Source: Alcaligenes endophyticus (GTDB lineage Bacteria; Pseudomonadota; Gammaproteobacteria; Burkholderiales; Burkholderiaceae_B). From it: 64,000 nucleotides of DNA. The position numbers were made by a program, and so were the translations under genes. Below are positions 35,335-45,044 of this stretch, in pieces (the stretch's first letter is position 1; each line of letters begins with the position of its first letter). The stretch lies in assembly GCF_026344035.1 (NCBI RefSeq), contig NZ_JAPKND010000004.1, positions 1 through 64,000 on the forward strand, written 5' to 3'. Below the pieces are notes generated by a model, which was given only the letters and a program-made list of their open reading frames with translations, was not told the origin of the DNA and ran no database searches.

Positions 35335-36744
35335 TTATACAGGTGCATGCTGTTCAATGTAGGCACGTACCTGAAGCAAATCGGCATCCATCACTACCAC
35401 TTTCTGCGGTAAGTCTGCCAACTGCGCTAAATGAGCAGGAATAGGAGCAGGCGCTCCAGTAGCTTCTTCTATGGTTTCTGAAAACTTAGCAGGCAAGGCT
35501 GTTTCCAAGACCAGCATAGGAATGCCTGGCTCACGATACTGTTCAGCGACCTTAACTCCATCTGCGGTATGCGGATCAATTAACACACCATACTCTGCCT
35601 GTACTCTACGTATAGTCTCCAAGCGATCAGCGTGCGTACTGACGCCAGCCACAAAACCGTAACGTGCTTCGAACTCAGGCAAGTAGGCGCTAAGATCAAA
35701 ACTGCCTTGCTCGGCCAATTGTTGCCATAAATGGCGCACTTGCTGACCGTCGCGACCTAGTAGGTCAAAGACGAAGCGTTCGAAATTAGAGGCACGCGAG
35801 ATGTCCATCGAAGGACTCGATGTCGCATAGGTATGTGTTGCTGGACGAGGGCGATAAATACCAGTACGAAAGAACTCTTCCAATACATTATTTTCATTCG
35901 TCGCCAATACCAAACGGTGAATGGGCAAGCCCATCTGCCGCGCAATATGACCCGACAAAATATTGCCAAAATTACCCGAAGGCACAGCAAACGAAACCTT
36001 CTGCCCTGGCCCATTGCTAGCTCGCAACCAGCCCCAAAAATAGTAAACAACTTGCGCCGCGATACGTGCCCAGTTAATTGAGTTAACGGCTCCCAAATGC
36101 TTGGCAGACTTGAAAGCCAAGTCACCTGATAAGGCTTTGACGATATCCTGACAGTCGTCAAAAACCCCTTTTACGGACAAGTTATGAATATTTTCGTCTT
36201 GCAATGAATACATTTGTGCGCGTTGAAATGCACTCATACGGCCATAGGGTGAGAGCATAAAAACGCTCACCCCGCGTTTACCACGCAAGGCATACTCAGC
36301 CGCCGAACCGGTGTCTCCTGAGGTGGCACCAACAATATTCAAGGTTGTCTGACGTTGATCAAGCACGTATTCAAAAATTTGCCCTAAGAACTGCATGGCC
36401 ATATCTTTGAACGCTAAGGTGGGCCCTTGTGACAGGCCCAATAAGGCGAAGTCTTGTTGCAAAGGCTTAAGCGGCACAATATCAGGGCTGTCAAACACGC
36501 TGGACTGATACGCTTGAGCGGTCAGTTGACGCAAGGTGTCCTTATCCAAATCATCAACAAACAAACCCAAAATTTGTGCTGCTAACTCAGCATAGCTCAG
36601 ATCACGCCATGCTTCTAAAGTATCAGCCTTTACCTGAGGGTAGTGCTCGGGAACTGCCAAGCCGCCATCAGGAGCCAAACCCTCTAGCAAAATGTCACTA
36701 AAAGACAAGGGCTGCATGCCAGCACGAGTGGAAATGTATTTCAT
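35335..36744 (-). CDS. thrC: Threonine synthase
   Basis: Last step of threonine synthesis, from O-phosphohomoserine. 469 residues, the longer type common in proteobacteria. It begins MKYISTRAGMQPLSFSDILLEGLAPDGGLAVP, and the PLP Lys is in TLAFKDMAMQF (about 113); GATSGDTGSAAEYAL binds the cofactor phosphate. It starts two bases after the hom stop, so it is read from the alaC-hom-thrC transcript. Confidence 0.96.
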   Translation of the reverse strand: MKYISTRAGMQPLSFSDILLEGLAPDGGLAVPEHYPQVKADTLEAWRDLSYAELAAQILGLFVDDLDKDTLRQLTAQAYQSSVFDSPDIVPLKPLQQDFALLGLSQGPTLAFKDMAMQFLGQIFEYVLDQRQTTLNIVGATSGDTGSAAEYALRGKRGVSVFMLSPYGRMSAFQRAQMYSLQDENIHNLSVKGVFDDCQDIVKALSGDLAFKSAKHLGAVNSINWARIAAQVVYYFWGWLRASNGPGQKVSFAVPSGNFGNILSGHIARQMGLPIHRLVLATNENNVLEEFFRTGIYRPRPATHTYATSSPSMDISRASNFERFVFDLLGRDGQQVRHLWQQLAEQGSFDLSAYLPEFEARYGFVAGVSTHADRLETIRRVQAEYGVLIDPHTADGVKVAEQYREPGIPMLVLETALPAKFSETIEEATGAPAPIPAHLAQLADLPQKVVVMDADLLQVRAYIEQHAPV

Positions 36745-36746
36745 GC

Positions 36747-38042
36747 CTAGGCCTCAACTCGTAGACGGGTAACTGCGGAACGCACAAAGGGTAAGCTTTG
36801 GATTTGACTCAGAGCGCCGTTAATCGCTCCCTCACGCGCCTCGTGGGTAAGAAACATAATATCTGCATGATCGCCCGCAGGCTCTTGAATCATTGAACCG
36901 ATAGAGATTTCCGCAGAAGCCAAAATACGTGCGACGTCGGCCAACACGCCTGGTCTATCATCCACACGTAGACGTAAGTAGTAGGCCGACTGGACTTCTT
37001 CCATAGGCAATATAGGCGTATCAGCCATCGCATCATGCTGGAAGGCTAAATACGGCACTCGCTGCTCGGGAGCCGCATTTAACAACCTAGCTACATCGAC
37101 CAAATCGGCCACTACAGCGGAGGCGGTGGGTAAAGCACCGGCACCCGCACCGTAATACACCGTTTGGCCTACCGCATCACCATGCACCAGCACCGCATTC
37201 ATCGCGCCCTGCACATTGGCCAACATGCTGTCAGCTGGAATGAGCGTAGGATGTACCCGCAACTCAATACCTTCTGGACGTGCTCGTGTAATACCCAACA
37301 GCTTAACGGTGTAGCCTAAACGCTGGGCATGTTGTATATCTTCTTGGGCCAATGAGGTAATTCCCTCAATGTGCGCTTTACTAAACTGCACGGGAATACC
37401 AAATGCCAACGAAGCCAATAAGCTGAGCTTGTGAGCGGCATCTATACCTTCGATATCAAAAGTAGGGTCCGCTTCCGCATAGCCCAAACGCTGAGCATCC
37501 GCTAGCGCTTCCGCAAACGATACCCCGCGATTACGCATCTCTGACAAAATATAATTAGTGGTGCCGTTGATAATACCGGCGACCCACTGAATGCGATTGG
37601 CGGTTAAGCCTTCACGCATCGCCTTAATAATGGGAATCCCGCCGGCTACCGCAGCCTCAAAGGCCACCATAACACCACGCTCGTGAGCGGCAGCAAAAAT
37701 CTCATTGCCGTGCTTCGCCAGTAAAGCCTTATTGGCAGTAACAACATGCTTACCCTGCGCAATAGACTCTAAGACCCATTCACGGGCTAATTCAGTCCCT
37801 CCCACCAGCTCAACAACGATGTCTATATTTGGATCGCGCACGATCTCCATAGCATCTGTACTAATTCGCACCGAGTCACCTAGTAGCGCACGAGCTTTGG
37901 CCGTGTCTCGCACAGCGACAGCAACCACTTCAATATCTCGACCCGCACGACGTGCGATTTCGGTCGCATTGCGTTGCAACACGTCCCAGGTGCCACCACC
38001 TACGACACCTAAACCTAATAAACCTATTTTGACTGAACTCAT
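36747..38042 (-). CDS. hom: Homoserine dehydrogenase
   Basis: Reduces aspartate semialdehyde to homoserine, the branch to threonine and methionine. 431 residues: NAD(P)-binding GLGVVGGGT, catalytic domain with [20 protein letters not shown] and NGTTNYIL, and a C-terminal ACT domain (about 350-431, [13 protein letters not shown]) that normally mediates threonine feedback inhibition. Not fused to aspartokinase. Overlaps alaC by ATGA. Confidence 0.96.
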   Translation of the reverse strand: MSSVKIGLLGLGVVGGGTWDVLQRNATEIARRAGRDIEVVAVAVRDTAKARALLGDSVRISTDAMEIVRDPNIDIVVELVGGTELAREWVLESIAQGKHVVTANKALLAKHGNEIFAAAHERGVMVAFEAAVAGGIPIIKAMREGLTANRIQWVAGIINGTTNYILSEMRNRGVSFAEALADAQRLGYAEADPTFDIEGIDAAHKLSLLASLAFGIPVQFSKAHIEGITSLAQEDIQHAQRLGYTVKLLGITRARPEGIELRVHPTLIPADSMLANVQGAMNAVLVHGDAVGQTVYYGAGAGALPTASAVVADLVDVARLLNAAPEQRVPYLAFQHDAMADTPILPMEEVQSAYYLRLRVDDRPGVLADVARILASAEISIGSMIQEPAGDHADIMFLTHEAREGAINGALSQIQSLPFVRSAVTRLRVEA

Positions 38043-39226
38043 TTAACAAAACCGTCCTTACGGAACATTTCCTTGATGCCTCGCACTGCCTGGCGTGTAC
38101 GCTGCTCGTTCTCAATCAGGGCAAAGCGCACGTAATCATCCCCTAAATCTCCGAAGCCTACGCCAGGAGAGACCGCTACTTTGGCCTCGCTCAACAGACG
38201 CTTGGAGAACTCTAATGAGCCCAGGTGCTTATAAAATTCGGGAATTCTTGCCCATATATACATGGAGGCTTTGGGTAACTCCACTTCCCATCCCGCCTCT
38301 TGTAGCCCTTTGGCTAACACATCACGACGTCGACGGTACTGCTCTACAACCTCTTGCACACAGTCTTGTGGACCTTCTAGTGCAGCAATGGCGGCCACTT
38401 GAATGGGTGTAAATGTGCCATAGTCATGATAACTTTTTATACGCGCTAAAGCATGTACTAACTGTTTATTACCTACCATAAAGCCAATACGCCAACCGGC
38501 CATATTGTAGCTTTTACTCATAGTAAAAAACTCAACCGCCACATCACGCGCACCTTCTACTTGCATAATTGAAGGTGCTACATAACCATCATACGTAATA
38601 TCAGCGTACGCTAAATCGTGCACGACCAAAATATTATGCTCACGCGCTAGCGCGACAATACGCTCGAAAAAAGGCAAGTCAACGCATTGCGCAGTAGGAT
38701 TACTGGGAAATCCTAGAATCATCATTTTAGGCTTGGGTATAGACTCCCGCACAGCCTTATCAATTTCTTCAAAAAAATCAATCCCTGGCACCATAGGAAC
38801 CGAGCGTATGTTCGCCCCTGCAATCACAGCGCCGTATATGTGGATGGGATAACTGGGGTTAGGAACTAGAACCGTATCCCCTTTGTCCAGCGTAGCTAAC
38901 ATTAAATGCGCTAGCCCCTCTTTTGACCCTATCGTTACAATAGCTTCATCTTCATAATCTAGGCTCACGTCATAACGCTGCTCATACCAAGCTGTAATCG
39001 CGCGACGTAAACGCGGTATACCACGTGACACAGAGTAGCCATGCGTGTCGGGGCGCGACGAAGCCTCTACTAGCTTATCGACGATGTGTTGAGGGGTTGC
39101 ACCGTCTGGGTTACCCATGGACATGTCAATAATGTCTTCACCACGGCGACGCGCCGCCATTTTCAACTCAGCGGTAATGTTGAAGACATATGGGGGCAAA
39201 CGCTCAATGCGCGGAAAGCTACTCAT
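38039..39226 (-). CDS. alaC: Alanine transaminase AlaC-type (class I/II aminotransferase)
   Basis: PLP aminotransferase, 395 residues, most like AlaC, which makes alanine from pyruvate and glutamate. The PLP Lys is in [15 protein letters not shown] (about 238); [12 protein letters not shown] and FPSNPTAQC are family segments. AAGGA lies five bases before the ATG. In many Burkholderiales this gene directly precedes hom and thrC; a role in supplying or balancing amino donors for that pathway is possible. Confidence 0.9.
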   Translation of the reverse strand: MSSFPRIERLPPYVFNITAELKMAARRRGEDIIDMSMGNPDGATPQHIVDKLVEASSRPDTHGYSVSRGIPRLRRAITAWYEQRYDVSLDYEDEAIVTIGSKEGLAHLMLATLDKGDTVLVPNPSYPIHIYGAVIAGANIRSVPMVPGIDFFEEIDKAVRESIPKPKMMILGFPSNPTAQCVDLPFFERIVALAREHNILVVHDLAYADITYDGYVAPSIMQVEGARDVAVEFFTMSKSYNMAGWRIGFMVGNKQLVHALARIKSYHDYGTFTPIQVAAIAALEGPQDCVQEVVEQYRRRRDVLAKGLQEAGWEVELPKASMYIWARIPEFYKHLGSLEFSKRLLSEAKVAVSPGVGFGDLGDDYVRFALIENEQRTRQAVRGIKEMFRKDGFVK

Positions 39227-39377
39227 GACAGTCCTTGAAATAAGACGGAAGTATGAACATTAAACCAATGAGTTTAATGCATGAAAGCAAAACTGAGAAT
39301 CGTCGTGCAACGCATGGCTAAGCCTAACAACATAACAGCTTTACGCTATTATCAGAACAGTCAACGGGAGAGCTATT

Positions 39378-39818
39378 GTGCAACTTCAACGAGAACACCA
39401 TCCTAACCAAAATGCCATCACTGCTTACGGTGATGATTACATAGAAATTAACTTGGTCCGATACGTAAACTCCATCTACTTTTTACCAGAGGGTGACGTG
39501 CACCCACTTGCATTACGTTCTGCCCAAGAAATCACCAGTGATGAACTTGATCGCATTACAGGCCTAGATCAAATTCAACGCTCACCCATGGATTTTTTAG
39601 ATGATGTTCAGCCTAGCAAGCCAGAACATGCTCCAGAGCTTATTGTGCTGGGGACGGGACATAAACAACAATTTCTACACCCTGCTGTCACGCAACGTCT
39701 GCTCAGCATGGGTATAGGAGTGGAAATTATGGATAGCCAAGCCGCTGCAAGAACGTACAATATTCTCATGTCAGAAGGCCGCAAGGTCCTCGCCATTTTG
39801 ATACAGGAAAACCCATGA
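39378..39818 (+). CDS. Mth938-like domain protein (DUF498)
   Basis: 146-residue member of the Mth938/NDUFAF3-like family; bacterial function unknown. Family wording includes the central ELIVLGTGHKQQFLHPAVTQRL and the end GIGVEIMDSQAAARTYNILMSEGRKVLAIL. GTG start at 39378 with GGGAG seven to eight bases upstream. It overlaps the bcp start by ATGA, so the two are co-translated. TACGCTATTAT at 39344-39354 could hold the -10 of its promoter. Confidence 0.85.
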   Translation: MQLQREHHPNQNAITAYGDDYIEINLVRYVNSIYFLPEGDVHPLALRSAQEITSDELDRITGLDQIQRSPMDFLDDVQPSKPEHAPELIVLGTGHKQQFLHPAVTQRLLSMGIGVEIMDSQAAARTYNILMSEGRKVLAILIQENP

Positions 39819-40282
39819 GTCAGTTAGAAATTGGACAGGCTATACCCGCCTTCACTGTGAGCAGTACGGCTGGAGAGCTCACCCAGGATCACCTATTAGG
39901 TCAAATCACGGTGTTGTTCTTTTACCCCAAAGACAATACGCCTGGCTGCACTACTGAATCACAAAACTTTCGTGATGCGCTATCCCAGTTTCAACAGCTA
40001 GGCGTACAAATCATTGGCGTATCCCGTGATACCTTAGCGTCACACGAGCGCTTTATTGATAAGCAAACGCTGAACTTTCCACTCATTGCTGACACCGAAG
40101 AAATACTATGCAATATCTTCAACGTCATCAAAATGAAAAATATGTACGGTAAACAGGTACGTGGTATTGAGCGCAGTACTTTTGTGATTGACGCACAAGG
40201 CGCACTTCTACACCAATGGCGCGGTGTACGTGTTCCCGGACACGTTGATCAAGTATTAGCTACTCTTACCGCACAACACTGA
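39815..40282 (+). CDS. bcp: Thiol peroxidase Bcp/PrxQ
   Basis: Peroxiredoxin of 155 residues that reduces hydrogen peroxide and organic hydroperoxides with thioredoxin. The peroxidatic Cys is residue 45 in DNTPGCTTE. The frequent resolving Cys five residues later is absent (Gln at 50); the only other Cys is in EILCNIF (about 92), so it may resolve through that residue or act as a 1-Cys enzyme. Confidence 0.92.
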   Translation: MSQLEIGQAIPAFTVSSTAGELTQDHLLGQITVLFFYPKDNTPGCTTESQNFRDALSQFQQLGVQIIGVSRDTLASHERFIDKQTLNFPLIADTEEILCNIFNVIKMKNMYGKQVRGIERSTFVIDAQGALLHQWRGVRVPGHVDQVLATLTAQH

Positions 40283-40297
40283 ATCTCGCCTTACGCC

Positions 40298-40316
40298 CTG
40301 TCTGCAAGACAGACAG
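40298..40316 (+). other. Hairpin in the leader of the PIN-PhoH gene
   Basis: CTGTCTG and CAGACAG form a perfect 7-bp stem with loop CAAGA, 15 bases after the bcp stop and about 26 before the next ATG. No T-run follows, so it is not an intrinsic terminator; it could stabilise an mRNA end or be an operator. The right arm is part of a short tandem AGAC repeat. Confidence 0.4.
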
Positions 40317-40342
40317 ACGTAACACTCAGGAGTATGTCTTAC

Positions 40343-42022
40343 ATGCCATTACCCAGTCTGCCCACTAAAATGGGTGCTCTACTGAGCGAAGACAACTACA
40401 AGCTTGTCGCCACCGTCACCACAACCCCAGTAGAACCTGAAGCAATTCCGCCTAAGGCTCCACCTACCGCGAAGCCAAAGCCCTCCGCCACCAAAACCAT
40501 TAGTAAAAAAACAAGTACTACGGCTACTACTCCTGCGCCAAGTCCTTTAGTCAGCGCCAACGGCACCCACACCAGCCCCAAGAAGCCACCCGCACCGCGA
40601 AGCAAAGTACGCCCTCGCCTCGCTAAGCTAGAACGTAAGCTATTTGTGCTCGATACCAATGTATTACTACACGACTCAAACTCGCTGTTTAAGTTTCAAG
40701 AGCACGATATTTTCTTGCCCATGATTGTGCTAGAAGAGCTCGATCATCAAAAGAAAGGTTTATCTGAGGTGGCCCGAAATGCGCGTCAAGTCAGCCGCTA
40801 CCTAGAAGGTCTGGTGGGCAATCAAACCTTAGACCATGAAATTCATCTTGATGGCCTAGGAAATAGTGAGGCGCTGGGTTCTCTGCTATTCCAAACCACG
40901 GCGCTAGACACAGTACTGCCGATTACTTTACCTGATGGCAAAGCTGACAATGCCATACTAGGCGTAGTCCATGCCCTAGCTCAACTACACCCTGAGCGTG
41001 ACGTCGTACTAGTGTCGAAAGACATCAATATGCGCTTGAAGGCAAAAGCCTTAAGCTTACTAGCAGAAGACTACCTGCACGACCATGTACTCGACGACTC
41101 TGACCTGCTGTACGATGGTGTCATGCCCTTACCGGCTAACTTCTGGGCGAAGCATGATAAAGACCTAGAGTCCTGGCAGCAAGGCGGTACAACCTTCTAC
41201 CGCATTCACGGCCCATTATGCAGTGAATTCATGGTCAATGAATTCGTGTATACCGAAGGAGACGACCCTCTTTATGCCCAAGTGCGGGAAACCGCCGGCA
41301 ACACCGCTGTGTTAGCCACTTTACGCGATTATAGTCACGGGAAAAACAATGTCTGGGGCATTACTGCACGCAATCGTGAGCAGAACTTTGCACTCAATTT
41401 GCTCATGAATGCCGACTACGACTTTGTTTCACTACTTGGGCATGCAGGCACAGGCAAGACCTTGTTAGCCCTGGCTAGTGCCTTAACCCAAACATTAGAA
41501 ACCAAGCGCTATAACGAAATCATCATTACACGTGCAACCGTCCCTGTAGGGGACGATATCGGTTTTCTACCTGGTACAGAGGAAGAGAAAATGCAGCCCT
41601 GGATGGGGGCTCTGGAAGATAACCTAGAGGTTCTACATCTAGGCACAGGGAAAAACAATAGCGGTTTGTCCACGGCTGACTCTCCTCGCAACTCCACGAT
41701 GGAACTAATCCGCTCTAAAATCAAAGTAAAGTCGCTGAGCTTTATGCGTGGTCGCACGTTCATGAACAAATTTCTGATCATAGACGAAGCCCAAAACCTC
41801 ACACCTAAACAAATGAAAACCTTGGTAACTCGCGCTGGCCCAGGAACTAAAATCGTTTGCTTAGGCAACATTTCCCAAATCGATACTCCGTACCTTACTG
41901 AAGGTAGCTCTGGGCTTACTTATGTCGTAGATCGCTTTAAAGGCTGGCCACATGCGGGCCATGTTACTTTACAGCGGGGCGAGCGCTCACGTCTTGCCGA
42001 CTATGCCAGCGAAGCCTTATAA
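40343..42022 (+). CDS. PIN-domain/PhoH ATPase fusion (PhoH2-like)
   Basis: 559 residues. An N-terminal low-complexity Pro/Lys/Thr/Ala stretch (about 20-90) leads into a PIN nuclease domain (KLFVLDTNVLLHDS, VLEELD, then DVVLVSKDINMRLKA), followed by a PhoH ATPase domain with Walker A GHAGTGKTLL (about 370) and Walker B FLIIDEAQN (about 470). PIN-PhoH fusions (PhoH2, YlaK) are RNA-directed nuclease/ATPases in species where tested. I prefer the ATG at 40343, with AGGAG ten bases upstream, to the one at 40334, where AGGAG is only one base away. A strong terminator follows immediately. Confidence 0.9.
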   Translation: MPLPSLPTKMGALLSEDNYKLVATVTTTPVEPEAIPPKAPPTAKPKPSATKTISKKTSTTATTPAPSPLVSANGTHTSPKKPPAPRSKVRPRLAKLERKLFVLDTNVLLHDSNSLFKFQEHDIFLPMIVLEELDHQKKGLSEVARNARQVSRYLEGLVGNQTLDHEIHLDGLGNSEALGSLLFQTTALDTVLPITLPDGKADNAILGVVHALAQLHPERDVVLVSKDINMRLKAKALSLLAEDYLHDHVLDDSDLLYDGVMPLPANFWAKHDKDLESWQQGGTTFYRIHGPLCSEFMVNEFVYTEGDDPLYAQVRETAGNTAVLATLRDYSHGKNNVWGITARNREQNFALNLLMNADYDFVSLLGHAGTGKTLLALASALTQTLETKRYNEIIITRATVPVGDDIGFLPGTEEEKMQPWMGALEDNLEVLHLGTGKNNSGLSTADSPRNSTMELIRSKIKVKSLSFMRGRTFMNKFLIIDEAQNLTPKQMKTLVTRAGPGTKIVCLGNISQIDTPYLTEGSSGLTYVVDRFKGWPHAGHVTLQRGERSRLADYASEAL

Positions 42023-42030
42023 CTTACACC

Positions 42031-42055
42031 GCCAGGCCCCAAGCCTGGCTTTTTT
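42031..42055 (+). terminator. Intrinsic terminator after the PIN-PhoH gene
   Basis: GCCAGGC (42031-42037), loop CCCAA, GCCTGGC (42043-42049), then TTTTTTC. A textbook terminator whose T-run ends about four bases before the pdxA ATG, leaving no separate leader for pdxA. Confidence 0.9.
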
Positions 42056-42058
42056 CTT

Positions 42059-43057
42059 ATGACCACACACCCTGCCCTACCCCTTGCCTTCACTATGGGC
42101 GATGCTGCCGGCATTGGCCCAGAAATTATTGTCAAACTGTTTGATGGGCAACTGAATTACCCTGCTGTTGTGTACGGGGATCCAGGCACCCTAGAACGCA
42201 CTATTTTCCAGCTTGGCCTCCAAGCAAGCTTACAAGTGTGGCCAACCAAAAAACCTCTGGCAAGCCCTCAGGCAGGCCTTATTCCAGTAATCAGCCGTAC
42301 CCCTCCCTTGCCCTTGTTACCGCTAGGGAAAGCTCACCCTGACGCTGGACGCGCCGCCTACGAGTACTTGTGCCATGCCATTGATGATGCACAAGCAGGC
42401 CAACTACGCGCCATCGTCACGGCTCCCTTAAACAAGCACGCTATGCAATTAGCGGGCATAGACGCCCCTGGCCATACTGAAATCCTCGCAGAGCGCACTG
42501 GCACCGAACATTACGCCATGATGCTGGTGAATCGTGACTTGCGGGTGATTTTAGTAACGATTCATGAAGCGCTAGCTAAAGTACCTAGCCTTATCACCAC
42601 CGAAAAAGAGCTACACATTATTCAGCTCGCTTACACGGCTTGTCGTCAAGCGGGCATTGCTAACCCCCGAATTGCCGTGGCGGGCTTAAACCCCCATGCT
42701 GGCGAGGGAGGAAAGTTTGGGGCCGAAGACGAACTGATTATTCTGCCTGCTATACAAGAGGCGCACCGGCAGGGCATGCAAGTCAGTGGCCCTTGGCCAG
42801 GCGACACTATTTTCATGCGCGCACGCCAGGGTGAGTTTGATATTGTCGTGGCGCAATACCACGACCAAGGCCTTATACCCATTAAGTACTTAGGCCTAGA
42901 TGAAGGCGTCAATGTGACCGTTGGGCTACCATTTGTACGCACCAGTGTAGATCACGGCACTGCTTTCGATATCGCTGGACAAGGGATCGCTGACCCCGCC
43001 TCGCTACTGAGCGCTGCACAACTCGCGCTAGAAATGAGTGTATCTAACAAAGTGTAA
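42059..43057 (+). CDS. pdxA: 4-hydroxythreonine-4-phosphate dehydrogenase
   Basis: NAD-dependent enzyme of the DXP-dependent pyridoxal phosphate pathway. 332 residues; the N-terminus ALPLAFTMGDAAGIGPEI fits the family, so the ATG at 42059 is right even though it sits against the upstream T-run and has no ribosome site. Metal and substrate regions: TAPLNKHAMQLAGIDAPGHTE, QYHDQGLIPIKYLG, and GLPFVRTSVDHGTAFDIAG. The dxs gene elsewhere in the window supplies DXP to the same vitamin pathway. Confidence 0.95.
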   Translation: MTTHPALPLAFTMGDAAGIGPEIIVKLFDGQLNYPAVVYGDPGTLERTIFQLGLQASLQVWPTKKPLASPQAGLIPVISRTPPLPLLPLGKAHPDAGRAAYEYLCHAIDDAQAGQLRAIVTAPLNKHAMQLAGIDAPGHTEILAERTGTEHYAMMLVNRDLRVILVTIHEALAKVPSLITTEKELHIIQLAYTACRQAGIANPRIAVAGLNPHAGEGGKFGAEDELIILPAIQEAHRQGMQVSGPWPGDTIFMRARQGEFDIVVAQYHDQGLIPIKYLGLDEGVNVTVGLPFVRTSVDHGTAFDIAGQGIADPASLLSAAQLALEMSVSNKV

Positions 43058-43099
43058 GAGCATGATCTGCACCCGCTCTGGATGCAGATCCGCTCTTAC
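43054..43099. terminator. Long imperfect hairpin between pdxA and dnaB
   Basis: GTAAGAGC (43054-43061) pairs with GCTCTTAC (43092-43099), and inside it GATCTGCA (43064-43071) pairs with TGCAGATC (43083-43090). The left arm includes the pdxA stop codon and the right arm ends three bases before the dnaB stop. No long T-run on either side; it probably acts as a two-way 3'-end structure for the convergent genes. Confidence 0.6.
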
Positions 43100-43101
43100 G
43101 T

Positions 43102-44472
43102 TTATAAAGGGGTGTAGTTCAAGAAACGCGTACTAGCACCCTGGAAAGTCAACCTAACCGTGCCAATAGGGCCGTTACGCTGCTTACCTATAATAATTTC
43201 CGCTGTTCCTTTATCAGGCGAGTCTTGGTTATAGACCTCATCGCGATAAATAAACAAAATCAAGTCGGCGTCTTGCTCAATGGCACCAGACTCGCGTAAA
43301 TCACTCATCACAGGCCGCTTGTTGGGGCGTTGCTCTAGACTTCGGTTCAACTGCGACAAAGCAATTAGCGGACAATTTAATTCTTTGGCTAAACCCTTCA
43401 AAGAGCGGCTAATTTCTGACACTTCGGTGGCTCGGTTCTCACCACCACTGGAGGACATGAGCTGCAAGTAATCGATGATGATTAAGCCTAGTTGACCGCA
43501 TTGACGTGCTAGCCTACGCGCCCGCGCCCGCACTTCCATAGACGACAACCCTGGGGTTTCATCAATATAGATTTGAGCCTCTTGGACTTGCTGCACTGCC
43601 TTGGTTAGTCTAGGCCAGTCTTCGTTAGTTAGCTTACCGGTACGCATACGGTGTTGATCCAACAAGCCTACAGAGCCCACCATACGCATCGCTAACTGCA
43701 CTGCTCCCATCTCCATGGAAAACACAGCCACCGGCAAGCCCTGCTCAATAGCGACATGCTCACCAATATTCATCGAAAACGAGGTTTTACCCATCGAAGG
43801 ACGGCCAGCAACAATCACCAAGTCACCCGCTTGCAAACCTGACGTCATTTTATCAAGATCGCTAAAACCGGTCGGCACGCCCGTCACCTCTGAGTCTCCT
43901 TCACGGTGATAAAGCTCGTCAATACGCTCTACAACCTGTCCCAATAGAGGTTGAATCTCCAAGAATCCTTGGGAACCACGCGCGCCCTCTTGAGATATCT
44001 GAAACACTCGCGACTCTGCTTTATCGAGTATTTCGCGTGCTTCTTTACCTTGTGGATTAAACGCTGCCTCGGAGATCTCATCAGCTACTGTAACTAATTT
44101 ACGCAGCATAGAGCGCTCGCGCACAATTTCAGCATAACGTCGAATATTGGCCGCAGACGGTGTGTTATGAGCTAAGGCATTCAAATAAGCAAGGCCACCG
44201 ACCTCTTCGGCCTTACCACTGGTGGACAATGACTCGTACACCGTGACCACGTCAGCGGGTCTGGATAGACCTATCAACTTAGTCATGTGCTGCCAAATCA
44301 ATTTATGATCGTAGCGATAAAAATCCTCGTCATTCACCACATCTGCGATGCGGTCAAAGGCAGCATTATCTAATAGCAAACCACCTAATACGGATTGCTC
44401 GGCCTCAATAGAATGCGGGGGGATGCGCAGATAATCTAACGATGTATCTTTTGGGGCAGATTTGCTTTCCAC
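43102..44472 (-). CDS. dnaB: Replicative DNA helicase DnaB
   Basis: Hexameric 5'-3' helicase of the replication fork. From the GTG at 44472, with AAGG seven bases upstream, the protein has 456 residues; the longer frame (TTG at 44496) begins inside the terminator T-run. N-terminal primase-interacting domain (RIPPHSIEAEQSVLGGLLLD), linker, and RecA-like domain with Walker A GRPSMGKTS (about 205) and Walker B LIIIDYLQLM. It is the last gene after the ribosomal operon, behind an intrinsic terminator. Confidence 0.96.
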   Translation of the reverse strand: MESKSAPKDTSLDYLRIPPHSIEAEQSVLGGLLLDNAAFDRIADVVNDEDFYRYDHKLIWQHMTKLIGLSRPADVVTVYESLSTSGKAEEVGGLAYLNALAHNTPSAANIRRYAEIVRERSMLRKLVTVADEISEAAFNPQGKEAREILDKAESRVFQISQEGARGSQGFLEIQPLLGQVVERIDELYHREGDSEVTGVPTGFSDLDKMTSGLQAGDLVIVAGRPSMGKTSFSMNIGEHVAIEQGLPVAVFSMEMGAVQLAMRMVGSVGLLDQHRMRTGKLTNEDWPRLTKAVQQVQEAQIYIDETPGLSSMEVRARARRLARQCGQLGLIIIDYLQLMSSSGGENRATEVSEISRSLKGLAKELNCPLIALSQLNRSLEQRPNKRPVMSDLRESGAIEQDADLILFIYRDEVYNQDSPDKGTAEIIIGKQRNGPIGTVRLTFQGASTRFLNYTPL

Positions 44473-44497
44473 TGCAGAACCTTTTTGAAAAAACAAA

Positions 44498-44521
44498 AAA
44501 AGCCGGTTTGCACCGGCTTTT
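44498..44521 (-). terminator. Intrinsic terminator between rplI and dnaB
   Basis: On the minus strand AAAAGCCGGT, loop GCAA, ACCGGCTTTT, then a long T-rich run. A second hairpin (GGTACAT at 44531-44537 with ATGTACC at 44549-44555) lies between it and the rplI stop. It should lower dnaB transcription relative to the ribosomal genes. Confidence 0.88.
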
Positions 44522-44574
44522 CTTTAGCGCGGTACATCCGATGTTGGAATGTACCATGCATAGGGAAGACTCGC

Positions 44575-45027
44575 TTAAGCGGCCTCACCCACTACGGTAA
44601 CCTGAATTTCAACTTGCACATCAGCATGCAAGACTACTGTAACAGGATACTCGCCAACTGCTTTCAAATGACCATCAGGCAGACGTACTTGTACTTTCAG
44701 TACATCAAAACCTTTTGCTTGCAATGCAGCTGCAATGTCCATTGTCGTAACGGAACCGAACAAGCGACCATCCACACCCGCTTTTTGCGAAATAGTGAAG
44801 ACCTGACCATTCAGTTTCTCGCCTAGAGCCTGAGCAGCAGCCAATTTATCTGCTTGCAACTTCTCTAGTTCGGCACGACGCACTTCGAACTCCTGCAATG
44901 CTGCAGGCGTAGCACGACGAGCAATTTTACGTGGAATCAAGTAGTTGCGCGCAAAACCGTTACGCACACGTACGATATCACCCAGATTACCCAGGTTGAC
45001 AACTTTTTCGAGCAAAATTATTTGCAT
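44575..45027 (-). CDS. rplI: 50S ribosomal protein L9
   Basis: Large-subunit protein bL9, 150 residues, binding 23S rRNA near the L1 stalk. N-terminus [36 protein letters not shown] is diagnostic; a long connecting helix (about 40-75) leads to the C-terminal domain. Follows rpsR by 17 bases. Confidence 0.98.
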   Translation of the reverse strand: MQIILLEKVVNLGNLGDIVRVRNGFARNYLIPRKIARRATPAALQEFEVRRAELEKLQADKLAAAQALGEKLNGQVFTISQKAGVDGRLFGSVTTMDIAAALQAKGFDVLKVQVRLPDGHLKAVGEYPVTVVLHADVQVEIQVTVVGEAA

Positions 45028-45044
45028 GACTATAGCCCTCTGGA

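Noticed and set aside
35757-36161. 134-codon shifted frame inside thrC
   Set aside because: thrC is intact and full length in its own frame.
38039-39377. Threonine attenuator leader before hom
   Set aside because: hom overlaps alaC, and no Thr/Ile-rich leader peptide or terminator pair is visible upstream of alaC.
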